Shown: piece after piece, positions 44,312-55,000 of the stretch
How the letters are laid out: every line of letters begins with the position of its first letter
How positions within the stretch are numbered: position 1 is the stretch's first letter
NCBI GenBank assembly: GCA_038501195.1
Contig: JBBPUQ010000011.1
Span: forward strand, 868,001-932,000
DNA length: 64,000 nt
Reading direction: 5' to 3'
DNA from: Nemania diffusa
Lineage: Eukaryota; Ascomycota; Sordariomycetes; Xylariales; Xylariaceae
Notes under the pieces: generated by a model
Seen by the model: the letters and a program-made list of their open reading frames with translations, nothing else
What the model was told of the DNA's origin: nothing
The model's database searches: none
Program-made: the position numbers and the translations under genes

Positions 44312-46301
44312 TTTGATATTCGCTGTGCGCGTCTAGAATGAGAATGATGGATCTTCTTTCTTCGCTTCTAGACTTATTTGCCGTATTTGCCGATATAGAG
44401 TCTCAAGGTGGGCAAGACAAGCTCAGGGCGAAACAGGCACCCTTATGCATTTGAGAAAAGTTGCCTCCCATGCGGACCACGTACCTAGTCATTTGGTCAG
44501 CTCATGTTGCGGCTGAACACAAGCATCGTCGACACTCTAGCGAACCCGGTGTTGAGGGCGCGGCGCCAAGCTCCCGCGCACATCCATACGGTATTTCGTA
44601 GGTACTGACTCTCTCTACGCATGTCTGTCATCTTGGCAGACCCTGCGTTGTCATTATTAGCGCGATGCTCGAGAGGTCGAAATTATCCTGAGACTGCCTA
44701 GCGGAGAGTCTGCCTTGTGCCCAAGGGTCTGCCAAGCGGAGGGCGCCCGGGCTAGACCTTCAGCTCAAGCATGGGCTTTGGCACTAGAGGGGAAAATGAC
44801 CGAAAATATCTGCATTGCCCATTAGGACCTGGCAAGCTCACTTCCAGCATCTTGACCTGGCTCTTTATGCGCTGGTAGATAAAACGGACATCAGCCTCCG
44901 CCGAGATCTGTTGATATGAGTGTCTACTTTCTCATATCAGTTAAAGAATACTCTCTCTATAAAACTCAACGCTCAGCTTCAAGACTCGAGAAGAGTCGCG
45001 GATGAGATCTGGGTGTTGCTGAAGACTGCCCCACAAGACCGTTTAGGGACACCGACGGATTAAAATGGGTACGGTATAAGACATATTTTAAGTAGGTACA
45101 GAGGAATACTGATCAATCCAGAATAAACACCTGGTGTCCGTTCTGGCATGTTGGACTTTTGACAAGCATGTCAGCACGGTTTCAAGCCACACACGCTCAT
45201 CTAAGCATCAATCGTGAAGTCTTAAGACGCATTGACAGGGAAAATAAACAAGATAGATTGTAATCAGTATTACACTTATATATTTCGATTTCTGACGTGA
45301 GAATGTTCTTCCATCCTTTGATATCGCAGAGATTGAGCTTGCGAAGGACCTGGTGTATTGTCGCCAGTACTTTTCTAGTATAAATGCGACTCAACGAATA
45401 CTTATAAGCCGCTGCCCGCCATAGTGCCGCTATAATATGCAATCGTGGAGAGAGCTTGAGGCGCTAACGCAGACTAAATAGGTACCTAAGATAGCCCATA
45501 GGCACTGAGATAAACTAGACGTCGCCAATAATAAATCATCCAAGTTAAGGGAGTTCTCAATGATACTTCACAGACTACCATTTTAATTACCTAACAGATC
45601 GGAAAAAAATTAACTCAAAGCTTACCAGTGCCCAGCCGGAAGAGCTTGGCGACTTACATAGTTACCGCAATGAGCATTCAAACAAGCATTTGCCAAGTTT
45701 GCCCAGTTTTGGAGATGGCTATGACCAGTACACTCTGCCACCCATGACGTCCAACCACTTTGGGTATTGACAGCATACGCGTAGGGGAAGTTTCATGTTT
45801 CGCATTGTCCCCCCGGTAATTAGGCAGTTGGACATTGTTTGCACCACAACCCCAGTCGGCAGGCGGCGTCATGGAGCAAGACGTCCGGCCGATCCTTGGT
45901 CTCGATTGCTGCGGGTCGAGCTACTATTGACTGCCGTGTCGCTTCGCTGTATCCCCTCGATCCCTTATAGCATGACGTCATCTCCATACATCAAAGCGAA
46001 CAGCGTTCACGAATGAATACAGGGCCGGTAGGATGATGTTGGTGTATGCTTGAGGTGCACATACCAATTACGATAGAGTATTAGACCATCTATATATGTA
46101 TTGGTTCTTTCTGTCTCCCTGCTTTGAATCGTCTCTCTTGATCACCTACTCGTCGACTCTTATATCTAGCCCAACCATCTCCCAACACAGGAGGATAGTA
46201 CTCCGGTACACAACCAGGCGAAGTCCACGACTGACTCAACTCAACTGTGCTTTGGAGGATATTTTGATTCAAGTCGTTATCGCATCTATTCATCAAAAAT
46301 C
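44312..46301. other. Intergenic 2 kb, no gene seen
   Basis: Contains the promoter of the minus-strand repeat protein at the left and of the PAP2 gene at the right. Short frames on both strands have no motifs. No repeats were noticed. Confidence 0.45.
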
Positions 46302-47535
46302 ATGGGCCTTTTCAGCCGTCGGGACCGCGAGGGCGCCGGCCAACCTCAGGTGAATGGGACGAAGCGGAGTCGGCACGTTCACAGCACTTACAGCATGGCA
46401 ACACGGCCATCTTTTGGCCAGTGGCTGAAGGTGACATGGGTTGATATCCTAACCTTTGTCATTATGGGGGCTATAGGTCTAGGAGTACGTCCTTCAACAC
46501 TTGAATTCATTCACGATTCGCACAGAAGCTAATTCGCATCAGATCTACGAAGCTCCCCCGGCTCCTACACGTTCGTTCGCGGTCACCTTCTCCGACGGCG
46601 AGATCGTATACCCGGAGTTCGCGTATCCCTTGCGCAAGGAGATCATACCCATCTGGCTCGCCGCCTTCCTCGCCGCCGTCGTGCCCATCCTCGCTATCCT
46701 CATCATGCAGATCCGCGTGCGCTCGTTCTGGGACGTGAATAATGGTATCATCGGCCTGCTGTATTCGCTCATCGGCGCTGCCGTCTTCCAGGTGTTCCTC
46801 AAGTTCCTCATCGGTGGCCTGCGTCCTCACTTTCTCGACGTTTGTAAGCCTGATATCAGCCTGGCAACGAGCTCGAGCTCGCCGTACAATGCTGCGGGGT
46901 TCAACCAGATTTACTATACGCGTGAGATTTGCACGGGTGATCCGAAAGAGATCAATGACTCGCTAGAGTCGTTCCCGTCGGGACATTCCACTGCTGCATT
47001 CGCGGGTTTCGTCTACCTGTACTTGTACCTCAACGCGAAGCTCAAGGTCTTCGCCAACTATCACCCGGCCATGTGGAAGTTGATCATCATATACATCCCC
47101 ATTCTTGGTGCCGTGCTTATTGCGGGTGCTCTCACTATTGATGAGTTTCACAACTGTAAGCAAAATTCATCACTCGAGTCGAATGAGAAGTAGTCATGAC
47201 TAATATATTTCATTATAGGGTACGATGTATGCATTGGTGCAGTCATCGGCACAGTCTTCGCATTTTCCGCCTACCGAATGAACTATGCCGCCATTTGGGA
47301 CTGGCGCTGGAACCACGTCCCTCTCAACCGCAGCCAGCCTTTCTCATACGCCTACGACGGCGCCGAACTCATGGATGCCATGTGGACGCGCAAAGCTGGA
47401 TGGGGAGTTGGCTCATCGTATAACAACAGACAAGCCACGAACGGTCAGGGCATGTACAGCTCTGGTGCAGCAGGTCCTGGGGTTCCTCGCAAAGCAGTAC
47501 CAAATAGCTACCGCCAAGCTGACGATATGGTCTGA
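46302..47535 (+). CDS. PAP2-family lipid phosphate phosphatase
   Basis: Three exons (46302-46484, 46543-47155, 47219-47535) give 370 residues. About six membrane spans are expected. The three PAP2 signatures are visible: motif 1 KFLIGGLRP (148-155), motif 2 PSGH (206-209) containing the acid/base His, and motif 3 ending FHNWYD with nucleophile His264 and Asp268. In motif 3 the usual Ser-Arg pair appears as Ala-Leu (ALTIDEFHNWYD), a departure from the SRxxxxxHxxxD consensus. The enzyme should dephosphorylate phosphatidate or diacylglycerol pyrophosphate at a membrane, as yeast Dpp1/Lpp1 do. The exon 2/3 junction completes the Trp codon in HNWYD. The third exon encodes a cytosolic tail. Confidence 0.9.
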
Positions 47536-48453
47536 TGAAATTCGAACTCACTTTGAGTGATTACGAGCTATGAGACACGAAGCAACCAAAGCGCGATTAG
47601 GCTTTAATTTTATTCTTATTCCACTACTAGTAATGATACCACAAACGCATCGAGATGATGGAGTTGGCCTAGGAGTTCAGAATTCAGAGGTTGGCAGGGA
47701 GTTTCACAGATGTAAGATAAAAGGAAGCTCGTGTATAAATAGATAAAAGCATTACATGAGACATTATAACTTATTTTTATCGTCCACACTTCGCAATAAG
47801 GAGAATACTATGCTAAGCGCCATCCCAAACTGTATGAGGTAGTTGAGACTTATTCTCTGGGACGATGCTACTTTTGACCCTGTTTTTATGGTCATTGGCG
47901 CGCATATAACACGTCTCCATTACAACCTTGGCCTTCATCATTTCCCCTTACCCCATATTCTCCCCGCATCGCCAAGTCCCCTCTTCGGGGGCCTATTACC
48001 TAGGCGTCACCAAAGCCCGTGATAATTCCTCAGCATCCAAATCCCCGCATTATATGGTCGGTTTATACTGCTGCATCCATTTTAGTTCATGTCCACCATT
48101 CCCGAACCTGTAAATCGCAAAAATCTTTCCCCGGGGACAAATACACCGGATGCTACCCTATTACCGTCTTCAATCACATGGGGATGCCTCTCTATAGGTG
48201 GACCTGGATAGGGTCTCATTCTAACAAGGGGTATACGATTTAACAATGTTACGTACACGATGGTGACGCTCCGTAAGAATGGATCTATCCATTTCGTGTT
48301 GGTAAGAGGAACGGAAGCCCACAGTCGGTCCACTGTCCCATGTCTATGCCGCGGTTATATAATATGGGTATAAAGACCTTTGCCGAGCTCGCAGGTTCAT
48401 TTGGGCTGTAGCATCGACGATCAATTGGGCTCACATCACAAGCTCTTCCCAAG
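47536..48453. other. Intergenic, upstream of GH43 gene
   Basis: No gene supported. Small overlapping frames lack motifs. The right end holds the GH43 promoter. Confidence 0.45.
48369..48375 (+). promoter_or_regulatory. TATA box of the GH43 gene
   Basis: TATAAAG lies 79 bases before the ATG at 48454; a second AT-rich TATATAAT sits just upstream near 48355. Confidence 0.55.
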
Positions 48454-50619
48454 ATGCGTCTCTTCGCCCTCTCTGTGGCAATTGGCTGCCTACACGCCAC
48501 GGCGAGTACCATCCCTCGACCAAGACCCATTGTACCGAAGGCCGCTGCAGCAGACGCTTACGAAGGCTATGCTTTCGCATACTTCACGGGAGACTCCATA
48601 GCCGGCGAAAATATCTATCTAGCAGCAAGCAATGGGAACGATGCGCTGGACTGGGTTGAGCTCAACGGGGGACAGCCGATCCTCAAATCCACCGCCGGCA
48701 CCAAAGGTCTCCGAGACCCGTTCATCATGCGCTCTCACGATGGGTCGAAATTCTACCTTCTCGCTACCGATCTGTCGATCGGCTCAGGCACATCGTGGGA
48801 TTCTTCCGTCCGAAAGGGAAGTCGGTATCTCGAGATCTGGGAGACGGCGGACTTAGTTACGTGGTCGGCGCAGCGACACGTGCTGGTCTCCCCTCCGACG
48901 GCAGGCAATACATGGGCGCCGGAGGCATATTACGACGATGAACTCGGCCTGTACATCGCGTTCTGGGCATCCGAGCTGTACGCCGAGACCGACACCAACC
49001 ATACGGGCTCGTCGTACCATCGCATGATGTACGCGACGACAAGCGACTTCGTGACGTTCAGCGAGGCCCAGATCTGGCAAGACGCGGGCACGTCGCGCAT
49101 TGACTCGACCGTTCTCGAATACGATGACGTGTACTACCGCTTTACCAAGGACGAGGGCGCCGTCACGGGCTGCGCGGATATCATACAGGAGAGCTGCGCG
49201 ACGCTGACGGACCAGTTGGCGTCTTGGGAGACGATCTCGACTTGCATTGGGAAGAACGCGGGCACGACCGCGGTGGAGGGGCCGACGATCTTCAAGTCTA
49301 ACCCAAATGATGTCAACGGTGACAAGTTCTACCTCTTTGTTGACGAGTACACGAGCCGGGGGTACATCCCGCTCGAGTCGGCGGATATCGCAAACCCTAG
49401 CTGGAAGGTCTCTAGCTCGTTCAAGCTGCCGACCTCCCCGCGACATGGGACGGTGCTGCCCATCACTTCTGCTGAGCTGGCGCGCATCAATTCGGCGTAT
49501 GCAACGAAGAAGGCTCGCGAGCTAGTGAAGAGAAATAGCCCAGTCCTCGCGGGCTATAACGCTGACCCTAATATTGCGGTCTTTGGTAATACCTATTACA
49601 TCTACCCTACAACGGACGGATATCCGAGCTGGGGCGGACAAACCTTCTACTGGTGGAAGTCGGTTAGTCATACTTTTATCTACTCATAAACCTCGCAAGT
49701 TACTGATGACGACTGTACAGACTGATATGGCAACATGGACTCGATCCGCGGAACCATTCTTAACTCTAAACGGAACTAGCGGTAACGTACCATGGGCGAC
49801 AGGCGTAAGTTAGCCCCTAGGATTTAAGCTTCAACTGCGTCTAATCATGCTTCTAGAATGCCTGGGCACCTACTATCATCGAACGAAGAGGAAAATACTA
49901 CTTCTACTTCAGCGGCCAGAACCCGACGTACAACCGGAAGACGATCGGCGTGGCGGTTGGCAACTCGCCCGAAGGCCCATTCACGGCACAGCCGACGGCG
50001 ATGATACTCAACAACGAAGCTCTCACATCTGGGCAAGCGATTGACTCTGCGGCCTTCCTGGATCCCCAAACTGGCAAGTATTATCTATACTGGGGCAATG
50101 GGTAAGTCAAATCTTCTTTACTATTCACCAGAGTAACCTCGAATAGCCTTCAACTAATCATATGGCAGATCTCCGTTGATGGCGGAACTCAGCGACGACA
50201 TGCTCTCCATCAAAACCTCAACTCTCCTCGCCCCCACAGGCTTGACATCCTTCACGGAGGGCTCGTTCATGATATACCGCAAGGGGCTCTATCACATGAC
50301 ATACTCAATCGGCGACACAGGATCGGTAGACTACCGCATAGGCTACGCAACAGCCACATCCGCCACCGGCCCCTTCACATACCGCGGCATTGTGCTGCAG
50401 AAGGATGCATCGCAGGGCATCCTAGCGACCGGGCACAACTCCATCATCAACGTGCCCGGGACGGACGACTGGTACATGGTCTACCACCGCTTCGCGATCC
50501 CCAATGGCGACGGCACGCATCGCGAGACGACCATCGACAGGTTGTACTTCGATGCCGAGACTGGGTTTATCGTCCCCGTGGTCCCCACGCTGACGAGTGT
50601 GCCGCCGTTGCTGAAGTGA
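48454..50619 (+). CDS. Secreted bimodular GH43 glycoside hydrolase (arabinan/arabinoxylan type)
   Basis: Four exons (48454-49662, 49721-49804, 49857-50101, 50169-50619) give 662 residues. A signal peptide covers about 1-18. Two GH43 five-bladed propeller modules follow each other. Module 1 (about 35-360) has GLRDPFI and the acid-type Glu in AVEGPTIF, plus GNTWAPEAYYD. Module 2 (about 375-662) has YNADPNI (general base Asp), AIDSAAFLDP (Asp) and EGSFMIY (general acid Glu), a complete triad. In module 1 the usual base Asp is not obvious near AYFTG. GH43 enzymes cut arabinofuranosyl, xylosyl or galactofuranosyl linkages in plant or fungal cell walls; the exact specificity is not readable. All three introns are short GT-AG. 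A TATA box is 79 bases upstream. Confidence 0.88.
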
Positions 50620-50951
50620 TGGGGCGGCGCGGATATAGAGTTTCCAGGGGACAGGGTAGAGTTTAGATAGTAATAATAGTGAACTTTATGACGGCGTTTG
50701 TTTACTTTGACCAAACTCAAACTCTACCCGAATTCTATAATATGGAATGTTGATTCTCCGAATTGTGAATTATCACCTTCCCCCTTACCCAATATTCCAA
50801 GCAGACAAAGAAAACATCCTCACAACTGACCAAGTTTCTAAGACGAGCATCGAGCTATCACACTTATTCTTTGTCTAAGGCCCCCTATTGTTTTCCAAAC
50901 ATCCAATTATTCACTTTAATTGTTCTTCCCACGCGAAGAGTACACGCCACA
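50620..50951. other. Intergenic between GH43 and TPR genes
   Basis: Short tandem spacing. The open frame of the TPR gene extends upstream to 50871 without a convincing start. No other gene. Confidence 0.5.
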
Positions 50952-51722
50952 ATGGGCCTCATCCATCGAAAATACAAGGCGACCAACCGCTACATAAGCC
51001 GCAAGCTGACCACGCTCTGCTGGCATCCCAACTACTCCTGGACCTCCTCAGAAAGCCTGAACACAGCCGACATATTAAAAGCATCATTATCATCGACATT
51101 ATCATCATCACCATCACTATCATCCGTATCATCCCTCTCCTCCTCCGCCTCCTCCAAACCCCCCCAACTCCCCCCCCTCCCCTTCGAACCCACCATGCCC
51201 ATCTCCCCCTCCGCCTTCGCCCTCACGCCCACAGAGCGCCACATCATCCTCTCAGAAACAAAATCCACCCTCCTCCTCGCCTCCTCCCTGCTCGCCCGCG
51301 CCCAACAGACGGGGTCGCGCCACGACTACGCGGACGCGCACGACCTCGTCCAGGAAGCGCTTATCCTCCTCTCCGACCCAGACGCGTGCGACTCGGCCCT
51401 CGCGCCGCTGGCGACCGCGTACCTCTACCTGGGCCACGCGCAGGTGGGCCTGGGGCGGCACGGGGAGGCGTACGAGGCGTATAGGCGGGCCGCGAGGGCG
51501 GAGCCGCGCTCGATGACGGATTATCCGGCTGTGGGGGAGGCGGGGAGGGTAGTTGCTGATATGAGGCGGAGGGGGGAGGGCACGGCGCAGGGACGAAGTG
51601 CGACGATGAGAGAGCTGGGGGATGAGAGGGTTGGCACGCCGTTGGGCATGGTTCGTGATGGGGCGGAGAGGAGGGTTGAGATCAAGACCGTTAAGAGGCA
51701 GAGGTCGATGAGGCTGAGATAG
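50952..51722 (+). CDS. Small TPR-containing hypothetical protein
   Basis: Single exon, 256 residues from the ATG at 50952, chosen because the upstream in-frame codons lack an ATG. The basic N terminus (MGLIHRKYKATNRYISRK) is followed by a Ser-rich, probably disordered tract (about 42-70), encoded by a CAT/ATC trinucleotide run, and by a Pro-rich stretch. The helical region around 95-186 ends in one clear tetratricopeptide-like unit (LATAYLYLGHAQVGLGRHGE, then AYEAYRRAARAEP). The Arg-rich C terminus could be nuclear or RNA-associated. No signal peptide or catalytic motif. I cannot name the family; a fungal-specific adaptor protein is a fair guess. Codon use becomes very GC-rich after about residue 100. 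Confidence 0.7.
   Translation: MGLIHRKYKATNRYISRKLTTLCWHPNYSWTSSESLNTADILKASLSSTLSSSPSLSSVSSLSSSASSKPPQLPPLPFEPTMPISPSAFALTPTERHIILSETKSTLLLASSLLARAQQTGSRHDYADAHDLVQEALILLSDPDACDSALAPLATAYLYLGHAQVGLGRHGEAYEAYRRAARAEPRSMTDYPAVGEAGRVVADMRRRGEGTAQGRSATMRELGDERVGTPLGMVRDGAERRVEIKTVKRQRSMRLR
51082..51135 (+). repeat. ATC/CAT trinucleotide microsatellite in coding sequence
   Basis: Imperfect CAT/ATC repeats within the TPR gene, read as a Ser-rich tract; the opposite strand reads as Asp-rich. Length may vary between strains. Confidence 0.6.
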
Positions 51723-52084
51723 GGGTGATTTCTTCGGGATTTTTGGCGGGATTTTTGGCATACAGCGGGCGTTGAGAACTTACATCTGTTTGGGAGTGCA
51801 TTTTATGAGTCATGAACGAGATCTAGAAAAGACTGGATGCATGTATAGACAAGAGGGAGATCTAGAATGCATTTATGGGGTATAGATCTTAACTCCTAAT
51901 AGAAGAAGCGGGCTTCTTTGGATAAATCACGCTTCATGTCTCGGGTAGAGGGGACGAGAAACCCCTTTGGCGCTAATGATAACAATGCAATGCGATTAGC
52001 GAACGAAATTATAAAATGGTATGGAATTGAAGTATATTTATAACGTAAACGGTAGTCAGATTTATACATAAGGCTCCGAAATGT
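51723..52084. other. Shared 3' region between convergent TPR and ABC transporter genes
   Basis: AT-rich 3' untranslated sequence, no gene. Confidence 0.5.
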
Positions 52085-55000
52085 TTATACTCGGCTTCGC
52101 CCAGTAGATCCGTGGTACATCTTCGCGAAGCGACTCGTCGGATTACCAAGTAGTTCGGTAGGATGTCCAGTCTCGACAAGCGACCCCTGATCTAAAACCA
52201 AAATCATGTCGAAGTCGAGCAAGCTAGAAAGCCGGTGTGCAATCATGATGATTGTGTGATCGCTGAACTCGGCGCGGATAATCTCTTGCATCTGAGCATC
52301 AGTTTTGGAATCGACACTGCGTACCCCTGGTTAGTCTGCCGTTTGTTCGGAAATCGAGGGCACAGACTGGTTACATACCTGCTCGTAGGCTCATCGAGTA
52401 TTAACACCTTCCCAGGTTTGAGTAGGGCTCGCGCGAGGCAAAAAAGTTGACGCTGGCCATGAGATAGCAGGTCGCCATCCATGGATGTGTCTAGAACAGC
52501 TTTGGTGTCTGGGTTGTCACCTTTCGCTCTGTCCTGCAATACATTCCAGAGTTTGACTTTATTCAGAGCAACCGCTATTTCTTCGTCTGTCAAGACCCCT
52601 AGTGGGTCAACATTGGATCGGATGGATGCTGGGAATAAGAACGGGTCTTGCGTAAGCGTGGTGATATGCTCTCGAACTACCGAGCCTGTGAGCGTAGCCA
52701 AGTCGATGTCATCGATAAGAATTCTGCCTCCGGTGATATTGATCATTCCAAGAATCGCCTGAACAGTCGAACTCTTCCCACTAAGCACAATCACATTAGT
52801 TTAACTCGAGTGTTTGATATGAGATGAAGTGGCTTACCTTCCTGTCCTCCCGACAATACCGATTTTCTGACCACCTTTCATAGAAAAGCTAACATCCTTA
52901 AGAATCAAGGGGCCGCTGTCTTCATAGCTAGCAGATACAGACTCGAAGGCTAGAGCGCCATGGTTTGGCCAGTTTGAAGGAGGTTCGCTCGATTCGCCAG
53001 GGGTAGCTTCTCTAGGCGTGGTCTCTGAAAAGTCTTTGATCCGTGCAATGGCGCCAAGAGATGTTTCCAGTAAAGTCCAGAACTGGACCAAAGCCGTGAG
53101 CGCGTGGGAAAGGCTTGTGAGTTGGACGAGCGCGATACCCAACAGACCGGGATTAATCCGCGATCGGAGCGCGACCGCCAAGCCTACCAAGAGGACAGCG
53201 AGACCAGCGACTACTAGATCAAGGACCAGCACTAGCCATCGTTGAATGCAGAGGAGGAGGTAGAAGGGCTTCTGTGATTGATCCAGAAGTCTGCTTGTCT
53301 TATTCGTATATTCTTGAGTCCACCCGAACGCACGGATAGTGACCAAACCACTCAGGGATTCAATGAAATGCGAGAATAAAGGAGCACTTGTCTCGAGTCT
53401 AGAGATTGTGTTAGCTAGAATGTGCAATTATATAGGCAGAAGTGACGTACTCCAATAAACGTAGCTGTCTCGAAGTCCGGAGATAGAATCTCTGTATAAG
53501 ATACAGCACGAAAACTACAAATGGCAAGACGGCAGCGAAATATCCCACAGCAGTTGCTGCAAGTACCGTAGCAACAATGCACTGGCCGAGTTCTAATGCA
53601 TGTAAGAAAAGCTTGCTAAGCAAAACGGAGGGGTAGACTGCTTACGAAAGGCAACATTGATAACTGCACCTGGCAAGGTCATATCTGCGAGCCGAAGATC
53701 CTGGCTAAATCTACAGACAGTCAGCATGAAGATAGCCGGCGCATCCGGCAGCCATACCTATTAACCAGCACCCCAGTTTCTGTTTTAGCTAAGAATGACA
53801 TAGGGGCATTCAGAGCTGCAGTTAGAATGGAACTGTGGAAATGTCTTCCTCCGTCGGGTATTATGTTCACGTATAGGTGCCTAGAACCTTATTAGCAATA
53901 GCTTCAAGATAGTGAAAATGGGGGCCGAATTACGATATGGAAGTTACTAATCCGAACACTTCTGCAAAACTGAAGGCAGCGAAGATCCCGAGCCAGTAAC
54001 CGAGACAAGGAGGGTCGCCTCGTTCGTTGCTTTGTGCCCACCAGTTCAACCACACGGCTATAGTATATCAGTAATCAAATCTCGCTAGCGATAACAAGAG
54101 CTTGGCATACACTGTATTCCATTTGCACTTTCGTTGATCACAACGAAAACAACAAATAGGAGGAGTTTAGAACGACCTAGAGCAGAAACGTAGTACTTGT
54201 AGGTTGCCCAGTCTCCTGTTTGGCGGCTTGAATCTTGCTCTTGTGCCTCAATAGGGGCGTCCTTAGCCTGCATGCCATCTTCCGTTCCCGGCAGAATCTC
54301 GTCATCTTCCTCGGTCTGGGACTGGAGATGGTTGATCTTAAGGCTATAAACGTATCGTCCAGGGACGTTTAGATCGGAGAAATTTCCCTGTTCAACTATC
54401 TTTCCACGTTCGTCCATAGCAAGAATCATATCCGCCTCAGGAAGCCGTTTGACTAGAGATTGATAAGTTATAAGAAGTTACGATTGAGATGGTATGATGC
54501 TTACCAGAATGAGTTGCGAGAATTACCGTGGCGCCTATTTTCTTGAACAGCCCATTCGTACCGAATACACCCCTGAATACGGCCTCTTCTGTTACTACAT
54601 CCAGACCGCTAAGTACATCATCGAGGATAGCAATTGGTTTTCGCGAATATACGGCTCTTGCTATAGACTAATTAAAGATTAGCGACATGATCAGGGTTGG
54701 ACATTAGTTAGGCTTACTATGCGTTGCTTCTGGCCCCCACTAAGCTTAACTCCTTTACTTCCGACGACGGTAGAGTCTCCATGTGATAACCTGTTAATAT
54801 CAATATCCAATGCGCAAGCCTTTATAACAGACTGATACCAAAGCTCGTCAAACTCAGACTCGGCAATAATGTTGGTTCGAATACTTCCGCTTATAATCCA
54901 GGGGGTTTGGTCACAAAAGGCGACACGAGAAGGCAAAGCACCTGGATGGCCTTTATAGTACGGAGTTTCCCTTAGAATTCCTTTGAGGAATGTAGATTTA

